Shown here: piece after piece, positions 35,337 through 43,711 of the stretch
How positions within the stretch are numbered: position 1 is the stretch's first letter
Layout of the letters: every line of letters begins with the position of its first letter
Assembly: GCF_002561455.1 (NCBI RefSeq)
Contig: NZ_NTUP01000009.1
Coordinates: forward strand, 16,306 to 80,305
Reading direction: 5' to 3'
Length of the DNA stretch: 64,000 nucleotides
Source: Bacillus sp. AFS015802
GTDB lineage: Bacteria; Bacillota; Bacilli; Bacillales; Bacillaceae_B
Position numbers and translations under genes: made by a program
The notes under the pieces: model-generated
What the model saw: only the letters and a program-made list of their open reading frames with translations
Told to the model about the DNA's origin: nothing
Databases searched by the model: none

Positions 35337-36265
35337 ACATGGCATGGATCACCTTAACAGCCAGCATGTTCACCTTTGCCATATCTATCTTCTATTTCTT
35401 CTCTCATAGAAGCATGAAGGATACAAGGAAAAGAGTGGATTCATGGTTCGAGAGTGAAGAACTCAATGAAAGACGGAGCTTCGTCTTCCTCATTGGGGAT
35501 AAATTCGATGGTTCTGAGTTATCCGAAGAGCTGGAGAAAAAGCTCGTGCAGGGAAGTATCCCTCTGAAGCCTTCTGAGTATATGGGGCTTTATCTCTTAG
35601 CAATCGGTGCTTTGACCCTATTAAACTATTTTCTATTTGGTTTATACCTATTGATGGCCTTGCTGTTTTCTTATCTCATGGTCTTATTTGGATCCAAACT
35701 TCTCCTCAACTCGAGGAAAAATAAAAGAACAGAGACCTTTAATAAACAGCTGCCTGAAATTTGCCGGATGATGAGTAACGGTATAAAGGCAGGGCAGACC
35801 ATACCTCAAGCCATTGAAATGGTGAGCAGGGATATTAAAGAACCAAGCGCTGCGGAGTTCCGAAAAATGGATCATCAGCTAAAGCTGGGAGACAGCCTGG
35901 AACTGGTCATGAATGAATTTCGGGAACGGATCGCAAGTAATGACATTAATATATTTGTCAGCACGATTCTGATCCAACAGAGAGTAGGGGGGAATCTTGC
36001 AGAAGTTCTTTCAACTATGGCAGAGACGTTGGAAGAAAGAAGCAGGGTTCACAAAGAAATTGCTACTGTTACAGCTGAAAGTAAGTCCATTGCTTATATT
36101 CTGGTGGTAATGCCATTTTTGATGGCTTTAATGATGAATCTTTTTATCAAGGGATTTTTGAATGTACTTTTTACCCCTTTTGGATTATTGCTCTTTGCTA
36201 TCTTTACCGTAATTGTCATGTTTGCTTTCGTATTAATAAAACGTCTGACGCATATAAGGGTGTAG
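35333..36265 (+). CDS. Tad pilus inner-membrane platform protein TadB
   Basis: A 310-residue T2SSF-type membrane protein with hydrophobic segments near 3-22, 88-125 and 250-305 and the cytoplasmic F domain between (QLPEICRMMSNGIKAGQTIPQAIEMV split by a turn). With TadC it forms the platform on which TadA acts. Four-base overlap upstream, three bases to tadC. Both partners are intact. Confidence 0.93.
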   Translation: MNMAWITLTASMFTFAISIFYFFSHRSMKDTRKRVDSWFESEELNERRSFVFLIGDKFDGSELSEELEKKLVQGSIPLKPSEYMGLYLLAIGALTLLNYFLFGLYLLMALLFSYLMVLFGSKLLLNSRKNKRTETFNKQLPEICRMMSNGIKAGQTIPQAIEMVSRDIKEPSAAEFRKMDHQLKLGDSLELVMNEFRERIASNDINIFVSTILIQQRVGGNLAEVLSTMAETLEERSRVHKEIATVTAESKSIAYILVVMPFLMALMMNLFIKGFLNVLFTPFGLLLFAIFTVIVMFAFVLIKRLTHIRV

Positions 36266-36268
36266 AGA

Positions 36269-37207
36269 ATGAGACTAGTTGGATTTTTTTCAATCGTCAT
36301 GATTTCATTGATTTTGATCATGCTTTTTATAGGATTTGTTTATTTATTCCTTTATATCGCCAAGAGGGAAAACCTCTTATTGGAACAAGGATATAACCCA
36401 AAGAAGAAAAAGAAAAAAGTTTCTTTAAGACAGCGAATCATGGTTCCGATTATTAAGTGGGGCATCAAGGCGGGCCCAATCGGAATAAAGTATCCTTTCT
36501 TTGCAAACGTAGAGAAGCACGACAAAATGCTGAAAGAAGCAGGAAATCCCCTGGGCATGGACCTTCAATCGTTTTATGGGGTTCGTTTCGTGTTAGCCCT
36601 TATAGGGTTGGGTTTTGGAAGTCTTTACAGTTTTATCGGAATGCCTTTCGCTCTCCAGATTTTACTGCTTTCGGTTCTGGGGGGATTTGCAGGCCCAAGT
36701 GCCTGGTTATATTTCAAAGCGAAATACAGACAGGAGACCATCAGTGTGATGATGCCGGATTTTCTCGATACGGTGAGTGTGACACTTCAAGCCGGAGTGA
36801 GTCTGGACGGAGCACTAAAGCAGGTTACCAAGCAGTTTGAAGGTCCATTGAGTGAAGAAATCGACCGTTTCAACAAAGAAATAGAACTGGGTGTTCCGCG
36901 CCTTTCAGCGTACGAACATATTACAGAGCGAAATTCTTCTAAAGAATTACACACTTTAGTCAATGCTTTGATTCAAGGATCATCTTTAGGAGTGTCGGTT
37001 TCGAGGACATTTAAATTGCAGGCAGACGATTTAAGGGCTAACCGAGGATTCATTGCGAAAGAAAAAGCGGCAAAAGCAAGCCCTCAGATTACCCTGGTTA
37101 CAACATTCTTTGTTGCCCCTGCAGTATTTGGATTAATCATCGGATTGTTGGTACTGAACATCATCTACAATCCACAGGCTTTTGGTTTGGAGTCTTTCCT
37201 TCAATAG
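36269..37207 (+). CDS. Tad pilus inner-membrane platform protein TadC
   Basis: A 312-residue T2SSF-type protein, the TadB partner. Hydrophobic segments lie near 5-30, 110-150 and 275-300, and the F domain (about 165-270) contains MPDFLDTVSVTLQAGVSLD and LIQGSSLGVSVS. Starts three bases after tadB and ends 39 bases before the Flp pilin gene. Confidence 0.93.
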   Translation: MRLVGFFSIVMISLILIMLFIGFVYLFLYIAKRENLLLEQGYNPKKKKKKVSLRQRIMVPIIKWGIKAGPIGIKYPFFANVEKHDKMLKEAGNPLGMDLQSFYGVRFVLALIGLGFGSLYSFIGMPFALQILLLSVLGGFAGPSAWLYFKAKYRQETISVMMPDFLDTVSVTLQAGVSLDGALKQVTKQFEGPLSEEIDRFNKEIELGVPRLSAYEHITERNSSKELHTLVNALIQGSSLGVSVSRTFKLQADDLRANRGFIAKEKAAKASPQITLVTTFFVAPAVFGLIIGLLVLNIIYNPQAFGLESFLQ

Positions 37208-37246
37208 AAGGATCTATATTATAAAAAACAATTAGGAGGAAACAAC

Positions 37247-37465
37247 ATGCTAACAAAAATGTGGTTGAAAGCAAACGCAACTTATTCTCGTTACGTAGAC
37301 AATGAAAAAGGAGCCCAGGCCCTAGAGTGGGTTGCACTCGGATTGGTGGTACTTGCAGTAATGGGAGCCATTGCATCAGGGGTAGGCGATAATACGTCAA
37401 TCGGTAGAACGATTGTGAGTAAGCTTGAAGAGATGATTAACAAAATTGGCGGCGGTGGTAGCTGA
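37247..37465 (+). CDS. Flp-type major pilin
   Basis: A 72-residue prepilin with AGGAGGAAA before its ATG. The leader ends at G22, with the mature start AQALEWVALG; E27 is the +5 glutamate required for pilin assembly, followed by a 20-residue hydrophobic helix and a short Gly-rich end. It is the subunit of the Tad pilus, cleaved by a prepilin peptidase that is not in this window. A broken second copy lies at 46808-46945. Confidence 0.9.
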   Translation: MLTKMWLKANATYSRYVDNEKGAQALEWVALGLVVLAVMGAIASGVGDNTSIGRTIVSKLEEMINKIGGGGS

Positions 37466-37486
37466 TCGTCATTGGAGTGAAGAATC

Positions 37487-37876
37487 GTGAAGAAGCTTTT
37501 TAAGAAGCATGTCAAAAATGAAAAAGGTTCACAGGCTATCGAATTTCTAGCCATGTTCCCTTTGGTGATCTTAGGAATGCTAATCATATGGCAGGTTGCC
37601 CTTATTGCTTATTCCATTGTAGTGGCAGAAAGTGCTGCAAGGGATGGTGCAAGGGCAGCCGCGATCCATGATGAAGATTGGGAGCAGGTTGCCCGTAAAT
37701 CAGCTTTTGGAATTCATGTGGAGAATGTGACAGGGGGACCTGGTGATGAAGAAGCAAGGGTCGAAGTAATGGTGAAAGCACCCGTGATATCCTTACCCCT
37801 AATTCATGAAATGGAGTTCGATTTTACGGCAGATGCTGTAATGCCAATGGAAGAAAAGGCTGATTCAGATGACTAA
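37487..37876 (+). CDS. TadE-like minor pseudopilin
   Basis: A 129-residue protein with the TadE layout: a short basic leader, cleavage-like G14/S15 with E19 at +5 (GSQAIEFLAM), one hydrophobic helix (about 17-42), and a soluble domain containing ESAARDGARAAA, the conserved Arg/Ala-rich segment of TadE proteins. GTG start with GGAGTGAAG upstream. Overlaps the next gene by eight bases. Confidence 0.88.
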   Translation: MKKLFKKHVKNEKGSQAIEFLAMFPLVILGMLIIWQVALIAYSIVVAESAARDGARAAAIHDEDWEQVARKSAFGIHVENVTGGPGDEEARVEVMVKAPVISLPLIHEMEFDFTADAVMPMEEKADSDD

Positions 37877-38594
37877 ATGTAAAGAGTATATAACAAATGA
37901 AAGAGGCAGCGGCATGCTGGTACTGATTATCGGCATGCTCATTGCCGCTATCTTCATTGCCTTTATTTTCTTTGACTTTTCCAATGTATTCATTAACAAA
38001 CGTGTAACCCAAACCGGGGCAGATGCAGCAGCCCTTGCAGCTGTAAAAGAGTCAGGGAAAACCCTAAAAGAAGACCTCCGGGATGAAACACAGGATAAAT
38101 TGGATGACTTAAAAGAAGCGTTTGAAGATTTTCTTGAACAGGCAGAGGATGAAGGTTCCGAAGACGAAGAGGAACCAAAGGATCTACCTTCTCCTGATGA
38201 ATTACTAGATGATTTCATCAGTCAGGTCGAGGCAGAGTTAGGCCGCCCAATGCCAAACGATATTAAAGAGTGGCTTAAGAATTCCAGTGTAGAAGTGGAT
38301 GCCAACTCCGCTTTAAAATTCTTTTTTGAAGAAGATGAAGTCAGTGAGATCGCTTGTAAATCGGTAAGAGATAATATTAGTGGTGCAAGAGAAGCGGCAG
38401 AAAGATATGCAAAAGAGAATCAAAACGACCGTTTAGTCGATATTCGGTTTATCCCGGAAGATTTTCGAATTTATGTCGAGACGGATCGCAAAGGACAATA
38501 TGTGACGGTATCGGATGATATGCTAAGTCCTGTAAAATCCGAATCATCTGCTCGAATAGGAAGTCCGAAAGGCTTTACGGTTTCATGTGATTAG
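37869..38594 (+). CDS. TadG/TadE-like pilus-assembly protein
   Basis: A 241-residue protein. It has a pilin-like N-terminus (ERGSGMLVLIIGML) lacking the +5 Glu, one membrane helix, the TQTGADAAALAAVKES segment typical of TadG-type proteins, then a very acidic stretch (about 90-120) and a C-terminal domain of about 110 residues. No vWA domain is present in this protein, unlike many TadG proteins; in this locus the vWA domains are on separate lipoproteins. Coupled to TadE upstream and overlapping the next small gene. Confidence 0.82.
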   Translation: MTKCKEYITNERGSGMLVLIIGMLIAAIFIAFIFFDFSNVFINKRVTQTGADAAALAAVKESGKTLKEDLRDETQDKLDDLKEAFEDFLEQAEDEGSEDEEEPKDLPSPDELLDDFISQVEAELGRPMPNDIKEWLKNSSVEVDANSALKFFFEEDEVSEIACKSVRDNISGAREAAERYAKENQNDRLVDIRFIPEDFRIYVETDRKGQYVTVSDDMLSPVKSESSARIGSPKGFTVSCD

Positions 38595-38814
38595 AAAAGT
38601 AGGTTTGAGAGATGAAAGTACTAAGCATCATTATGTTTGTATTATTGCTGTGTTATTTGGTTTAAGCTTTTTTGCAGGTCATGACTCACTGCAGCCTTAC
38701 TTGATGATCTTAGTGTGGATCAGAAGGGTGTTGCTTGGTGTGGTCATGGTATTGGGTGGAATTAGTATGTACAAACTTTTGAATACCCCTCGAAAGCAGA
38801 AAAAGGGGTACTAG
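38587..38814 (+). CDS. Small membrane protein at end of Tad operon
   Basis: A 75-residue protein with two hydrophobic segments (about 17-33 and 40-63) and a basic tail (NTPRKQKKGY). GTG start overlapping the TadG-like gene by eight bases, so probably cotranslated. Its TAG stop lies in the left arm of a 19-bp perfect hairpin. No family recognised; a pilus accessory role is inferred. Confidence 0.6.
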   Translation: MIRKVGLRDESTKHHYVCIIAVLFGLSFFAGHDSLQPYLMILVWIRRVLLGVVMVLGGISMYKLLNTPRKQKKGY

Positions 38815-38854
38815 TGTAAAGGCGATGGTGATGATCCATCGCCTTTACACTAGT
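38810..38854 (+). terminator. Perfect 19-bp stem at end of Tad operon
   Basis: The arm 38810-38828 (ACTAGTGTAAAGGCGATGG) is exactly inverse to 38836-38854 around TGATGAT. There is no T-run, so it may be an RNA-end-protecting hairpin or a non-canonical terminator. The spacer to 39071 shows no gene. Confidence 0.65.
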
Positions 38855-39071
38855 ACAGGGGAATATAGGAGAATATTCACAAAATAGAAATTCTATCTAA
38901 AGCATCAGAATCTCTTTCTCTGTAAAAAACGTAAATAATATAGACAGTAACTCGTTCAAGTGATGAATGGTGTAAAAGGTGAAAGGTTGTCTTGAAGCTT
39001 TAACAGTAGTGGAAAGCATACTATAGATTCAGGTTTAATTCGTTAATTCTCAAAGAAGTGGAGGGAGTAAG

Positions 39072-40355
39072 GTGCAACACAAACAGATGGGGAAAAACTT
39101 GCTTTTGTTCCTACTCGTATCATTCATATTGTTCATATTTGTTCAGCCGGCTTTCGCAGATGTTGGGGAAGTGGATATGGATCAGAACAGTGTAAGTAAG
39201 ACTGAAGCAGGAGATAGTGAAAGCGGTGAAACGATCGATGGTGAGACAGACTTACCTTGGTGGAAGAGAGCACTGGAATTTGGAGAAAACGTCATTGAGG
39301 ACGTTGGAGATGGCGTCAGAGATTTCGGTGACTGGGCATCGAATGAATGGAATCAATTCAAGGAAGACTGGCCGGATCGGTGGGATAAAATCAAAGGGGG
39401 ATTCGAAAACGCCTGGGATGCCACCTCAGATTGGTTTAGTGACCGTGCCGACGATGTAGGTGACTTCTTCGGGGCAGTCGGTGACTGGTTTGCTGAAAAC
39501 GAATGGGCCCAAACTGTACTCGCTGCAGTCATAGCAACAGGAGCAATAATAGGAGCAATTGCTCTTGTGGCCACCCCTCCTGGATGGATTATGATGGCAG
39601 TAATAGGTGCAGGAGCACTTGCTGGTGGATTCTTATATCAAGGGGCAGCCGCAAACGCAGGTGCGGAGTATAGCTTCTTTGGTGCTCTGAGTTGGGCGTT
39701 TGCCGGGGGAATCGCTGGAGGAATTGCGCAAGGTACAGGGACCTTGCCTTTCTTACTAAGGCTAGCGGGAAGTAGTGCTAGGGCATTTCCGGGGGCGGCG
39801 GTTAGGTATTTTAGTGGATCTGGATTATTTAGGAATACATTAGTAGGTTCTACAGTTTCAGGCGTTTTTTCTCTAGGTAAGATGTTGATAACTGGAGATG
39901 TTGATGGATCAGATTTAATAGTAGATACTGTGTTTGGTGGTCTAGCTGGGGGAATATTAGGGCCCCTAGGAGGGCCAATAGCAAATGCCTTTTCAACTAA
40001 AAATCTATATGAAATAGTTAAATTTGGTGTTATAACAAGTAGTTACGCTGGTATGGATAATTTTATAGCTGAAGGTCTAAAAGGTACTTGGGACACTTCT
40101 AATATACTTATTGGCATGGCAGCAGGAGCAGGTATGTATAGTGTGTTTGGTCCAATTAGTAAGTATCTAGTTAAATATTGGACTACACCGAATACATCCG
40201 AAGCAGATGAATTAATGGATCAGGTTGGGGAAGAATTTTTGAATAAGAGCTTTGAAGAACCATATAAAGGATTTTTAGAAGATTCAATTGAAAATCCAGA
40301 ACCACCAAAACCCTCAAAGCCAAAACAACCAGAAATAAAACCACTAAATAACTAA
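39072..40355 (+). CDS. Large exported hydrophobic protein, Tad-linked
   Basis: A 427-residue protein with a signal peptide (about 8-30, ending QPAFA). Residues 60-145 are a tryptophan-rich amphipathic region with repeating DVGDGVRDFGDW/DRADDVGDFFGAVGDW units. Residues about 150-380 are Gly/Ala-rich with four or five membrane-like segments, and the tail is Pro/Lys-rich (EPPKPSKPKQPEIKP). GTG start with GGAGGGAG upstream. The layout recalls surface or polymorphic-toxin carrier proteins but has no recognisable toxin domain. Probably starts a new unit after the Tad hairpin. Confidence 0.65.
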   Translation: MQHKQMGKNLLLFLLVSFILFIFVQPAFADVGEVDMDQNSVSKTEAGDSESGETIDGETDLPWWKRALEFGENVIEDVGDGVRDFGDWASNEWNQFKEDWPDRWDKIKGGFENAWDATSDWFSDRADDVGDFFGAVGDWFAENEWAQTVLAAVIATGAIIGAIALVATPPGWIMMAVIGAGALAGGFLYQGAAANAGAEYSFFGALSWAFAGGIAGGIAQGTGTLPFLLRLAGSSARAFPGAAVRYFSGSGLFRNTLVGSTVSGVFSLGKMLITGDVDGSDLIVDTVFGGLAGGILGPLGGPIANAFSTKNLYEIVKFGVITSSYAGMDNFIAEGLKGTWDTSNILIGMAAGAGMYSVFGPISKYLVKYWTTPNTSEADELMDQVGEEFLNKSFEEPYKGFLEDSIENPEPPKPSKPKQPEIKPLNN

Positions 40356-40367
40356 GGGGGAAAAAGA

Positions 40368-40646
40368 ATGAAAGAGCTAAGTACAAAAGGGAAAATTAGT
40401 GTATTAGTAGGTTTTTTCTCCATAGTATCTGCGATATTCTATATATTTTTTGCTATGGATGGAAGATCAAAACCAACAGATCAGGATAACTTGTTTTTTA
40501 TTACAGTGATTATTATTGCAGTTGTTTCTGTAATATTTACAGTAGCAGACAGAGCAAAAACAAGAGGGGGAGAGTTCTCTTGGAAGAAGTTCGGGATCAT
40601 CCTTCTAATTGTCATTCTCTTTGGCTTATGGAGATTAACAGTATAA
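40368..40646 (+). CDS. Small membrane protein
   Basis: A 92-residue protein with three hydrophobic segments (about 10-30, 40-60 and 74-90), AAGGGGGAAAA before its ATG, and twelve bases from the preceding gene, so likely cotranscribed with it. A possible partner or immunity protein for that exported protein is only inference. A strong terminator follows. Confidence 0.65.
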   Translation: MKELSTKGKISVLVGFFSIVSAIFYIFFAMDGRSKPTDQDNLFFITVIIIAVVSVIFTVADRAKTRGGEFSWKKFGIILLIVILFGLWRLTV

Positions 40647-40658
40647 CGAATTAATAGC

Positions 40659-40694
40659 CTAAAAAAAGCTTGAAAGCAAATTTCAAGCTTTTTT
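40659..40694 (+). terminator. Strong terminator
   Basis: AAAAAAGCTTGAAA pairs with TTTCAAGCTTTTTTT across a short loop. Confidence 0.9.
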
Positions 40695-40746
40695 TAAAGA
40701 TAGTACATTCCATTTTTAGGGATTTAAGTAAAGGGAGATTATCGCA

Positions 40747-41160
40747 ATGAAAATAATTGATGCAAAAAAAAGAGTGAAAACGATGGGAATTGTAGCTGTA
40801 GTGATCATGGGGATTCAATTATTATTCCTTTTAGCAATGGTGACGCTAGGGCAGTCATTTTTACCAGGGTTAGATTTATGGAGTATTGTAGACGTCTTTA
40901 TCGGTTGTGCATTGGTCATTTGGTTATTAGTGAAAAAAAGTCGGACAGCCGCAGTAGGCTTACTGGTTCTTTATATTATTGCTCAGATCGTGATGGTATT
41001 TACGATGCAGAATGCAACAATAGGTTTTTGGATTGGACGTTTAACGATGGTTACGATCATTTTAACCATTTATGGTCGCGGTGTGCAAGGTGCTTTCGCA
41101 TATCATCGATTGAAAAAGCAGGAGGAAGACCAAAAAGCATCAGAGCGAGTTGCTTATTAA
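40747..41160 (+). CDS. Four-helix membrane protein
   Basis: A 137-residue polytopic protein with hydrophobic segments near 15-38, 45-62, 70-88 and 95-112 and a charged C-terminal tail (KKQEEDQKASERVAY). AAAGGGAG precedes the ATG. No family recognised with confidence; it lies between the exported-protein unit and the broken YIP1 region. Confidence 0.65.
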   Translation: MKIIDAKKRVKTMGIVAVVIMGIQLLFLLAMVTLGQSFLPGLDLWSIVDVFIGCALVIWLLVKKSRTAAVGLLVLYIIAQIVMVFTMQNATIGFWIGRLTMVTIILTIYGRGVQGAFAYHRLKKQEEDQKASERVAY

Positions 41161-41262
41161 TTTTTTTATGAACGAAAATCCAAGCATTTAATATTCTCTC
41201 AGAAGATGTTTCAATGAACACTATTTTGTAATAGGGAAAAAATAAGAAAGGGAGCTAAAGAG

Positions 41263-41379
41263 TTGAAGATCAACAACCTAATGCTCGTCTGCCTTGTGTT
41301 TATTAGCATAGGGGCCTTTGGTGAAAAAGTAAGTGTCAGCTTATCAGAGGAATTTGGGGTCAGTCCCCCTGCATACTAA
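41263..41379 (+). pseudogene. Truncated gene start (signal-peptide-like), cut by hairpin repeat
   Basis: TTG start with AAAGGGAG upstream encodes a signal-peptide-like N-terminus (MKINNLMLVCLVFISIGAFG) but after about 30 codons runs into the GGGGTCAGTCCCC repeat and stops inside it (TAA 41377-41379). Confidence 0.6.
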
Positions 41380-41412
41380 TGCGTTATTGTGACGGGGGAC
41401 AGACCCCAATTT
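41352..41412 (+). repeat. GGGGTCAGTCCCC hairpin repeat, copy A
   Basis: TTGGGGTCAGTCCCCC, a middle containing GCATACTAATGCGTTATTG, and the inverse arm GGGGGACAGACCCCAA. It lies exactly at the junction of two unrelated gene fragments. Confidence 0.85.
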
Positions 41413-41790
41413 TTCTGGGGACTATCCGGATTAATGTACTGGGGGATTGGCAAAGTCTTTAAAGGGTCTGCCAGCTTTAAAGAGATTCTTAAGGCAACAG
41501 CATGGGCCAATATTCCAATTGTCTTATCGCTCCTATTATGGATTCCCGACATTCGAGTATTCAAACTTGGTGCTTTTTCAGCTTTTCCACCTCCACTCTC
41601 TCCAGGAGAAAGTGGGATCATCATTGCTTCATCCATTATGGAAACGGTACTTTCCGTCTGGTATATCATCATCCTTATTAAAGCGATTGCGGAAGCTCAC
41701 CAATTTTCTTCATGGAAGGCACTTGGTACAGCGATATTGCCAGGCGGGGTCATGTTGATTTTTGTTGCGATGCTTATGGTTGTTTCATAA
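41407..41790 (+). pseudogene. C-terminal half of a YIP1-family membrane protein
   Basis: The frame after the repeat encodes about 128 residues with three membrane segments (LKATAWANIPIVLSLLLWI, ETVLSVWYIIILIKAI, LPGGVMLIFVAML) typical of the end of YIP1-domain proteins. The GTG at 41389 that opens it lies within the repeat, so the true N-terminus is lost. Whether a shortened protein is made is unknown. Confidence 0.65.
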
Positions 41791-41985
41791 TGTCATTAGC
41801 GAAGCGATATTGGTAAATATAGAGCTTGCAAGCTGAACTGCAGCTACTCCTCTTCCAGCAATTCAACTAGTTGAGGCAAGTGAAGCAATAGTTGCAGGAT
41901 TGGAGTGGATAAAAGCGATAGTTTTTAGGCTTTTTAAATTACAGCTAAATACAATATTTTAAGAGTAATCACTTGGGGGAATAAC

Positions 41986-43383
41986 ATGAGGAATTTTAGA
42001 GTAACTCTGACATTATTAATAGGAGTATCTATATTAATTACGGGGTGTGGCAAAGAAGAGAAAGAAGAGAAAGAAGAGCAACAAAGTATTGAGCAGGCTG
42101 TTAGTAATAATAGTGAGTCTTCAGACATGGGTAGTGTAGAACCTAAGGGAAAACAAGAAGAAAAAAGTATGAAGATAACACCATTACCCGATACCTACAA
42201 AGAGCTTGAAAGTCTACCTGTAGGGAAAGATTCTAGTTATATTCCCACGGCAACAAATGAGGAAAAGATGCAAGCGATAGAGCTCTTTAAAAACTTGCCG
42301 AACATTAAAGAGAATCCTTCTCAGAAAGAATTAGACTATTACTATCAGGAATTGCTTCAGAGAGTACAGAAAGACTTTAAAGGTCCGGAAACTTTGTTTA
42401 AACAAATGCGTTTTCAATCTTTTGGGAACCCTGATATTGAAGACTCACGCTATCAATTTAAGGATAATTTAAATGTAGAAGTAATTCTAGATTCATCAGG
42501 AAGTATGGCTCAGAATGCAGGAAACAATACCAAAATGGACGCTGCAAAAGAAGAAATAATGGAATTTATAAGAGAGTTACCAGAAGGAACAAGAGTAGGA
42601 TTAAGGGTGTATGGACATAAAGGAAGCAATGCTGACAAAGATAAAACACTATCCTGCAGCAGTTCTGAGGTCTTATATCCAATAGAACCTTTTGAAGAAT
42701 CAAAGTTCGAATCAGCTCTGAAGGATGTACAACCAACAGGATGGACCCCCATATCTCTTGCTTTAAATGAAGCTAAGCAAGACTTGATGAAATACGATGG
42801 AGAAAGTAATACAAACATTGTGTATTTAATAAGTGATGGGATTGAGACCTGTGATGAGGACCCTGTATCTGCCGCTAATAAACTATATAAATCCAACATT
42901 AGTCCAATTATTAATGTTATTGGATTTAATGTTAATGGTGAGGGGCAAAGACAGCTAAAAGAGATTGCGGACTCAACTGAGGGCATCTATCAAAACGTAG
43001 AAGATCAAGATGAACTGAAATCAGAGCTCAATAAAATTAATGATGTAGCAAACTCATGGAAAGAGTGGAAGGAAAAAGGTAAGCAATCCATAGATCTTAA
43101 AGAGGTGCAAAATAGCTTGGAGATTTTTAACTATATTACTGAGGAAGAATCCAAGTCTCTCAACGAGAAAGATCAAATTAATCTACTCGGTTATACTTTT
43201 CAGCAAAATAGCCTTATGAGTAAGGAGTCTCGTATCTATATTGAAGAGAAGAACAATAAGTATCATGAATGGATAGATTTAGAAATTGAAAAATTCAATT
43301 CGGAATTAAAAAATATTAATCAACAGAATTATCAGCAAGCCAAAAAGATACTTGAACATAAATATCAAATTAATACTCAATGA
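41986..43383 (+). CDS. vWA-domain lipoprotein, paralogue 2
   Basis: A 465-residue lipoprotein. Signal peptide with lipobox LITGC, Glu/Lys-rich linker, a conserved helical pre-domain (FKNLPNIKENPSQKELDYYY split), then the vWA domain with DSSGSM (about 167-172), RVYGHKG, GWTPIS and SDGIETCD, and a helical tail. It is closest in layout to the copies at 43.7-48.4 kb and less close to the copy at 29.9 kb. ATG with TTGGGGGAA upstream. It would be displayed on the outer membrane face and probably works with the Tad pilus. Confidence 0.88.
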   Translation: MRNFRVTLTLLIGVSILITGCGKEEKEEKEEQQSIEQAVSNNSESSDMGSVEPKGKQEEKSMKITPLPDTYKELESLPVGKDSSYIPTATNEEKMQAIELFKNLPNIKENPSQKELDYYYQELLQRVQKDFKGPETLFKQMRFQSFGNPDIEDSRYQFKDNLNVEVILDSSGSMAQNAGNNTKMDAAKEEIMEFIRELPEGTRVGLRVYGHKGSNADKDKTLSCSSSEVLYPIEPFEESKFESALKDVQPTGWTPISLALNEAKQDLMKYDGESNTNIVYLISDGIETCDEDPVSAANKLYKSNISPIINVIGFNVNGEGQRQLKEIADSTEGIYQNVEDQDELKSELNKINDVANSWKEWKEKGKQSIDLKEVQNSLEIFNYITEEESKSLNEKDQINLLGYTFQQNSLMSKESRIYIEEKNNKYHEWIDLEIEKFNSELKNINQQNYQQAKKILEHKYQINTQ

Positions 43384-43405
43384 ATGAAGTGAATATTTCA
43401 CGAGG

Positions 43406-43468
43406 AATTTGGGGTCAGTCCCCCTGCATACTAATGCGTTATTGTGACGGGGGACTGACCCCATTTTT
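43406..43468 (+). repeat. GGGGTCAGTCCCC hairpin repeat, copy B
   Basis: Near-identical to copy A, with the inverse arm GGGGGACTGACCCC. It lies between an intact vWA gene and a truncated vWA tail. Confidence 0.9.
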
Positions 43469-43470
43469 CC

Positions 43471-43590
43471 CGAGATTTAATTGACGCATCTTTAGATGAA
43501 ATCTTAGAGGATTTAAAATCAATGAATGAAAACGAGATAGAATCCTTAAAAGAAGAAATAAAAAATAAATATAAAACTGAAGTGGAATGA
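43471..43590 (+). pseudogene. Tail of a deleted vWA lipoprotein gene
   Basis: 39 codons starting directly after repeat copy B encode RDLIDASLDEILEDLK and IESLKEEIKNKY, which line up without gaps with the C-termini of the paralogues ending at 45088 and 46691 (KDLIDESEKKIKEDLE... in the latter). The rest of the gene is missing. Confidence 0.8.
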
Positions 43591-43711
43591 GCGAGGTTGG
43601 GATTGTTAGCTAGTAGTAGAATAGCGGGCTTACATGGATTTTTGCTATCGTCGCTCGAACATAAAAACTGTCCATTCAGAATAAAATCTCTCTCAATACA
43701 GGAGGCATCCC

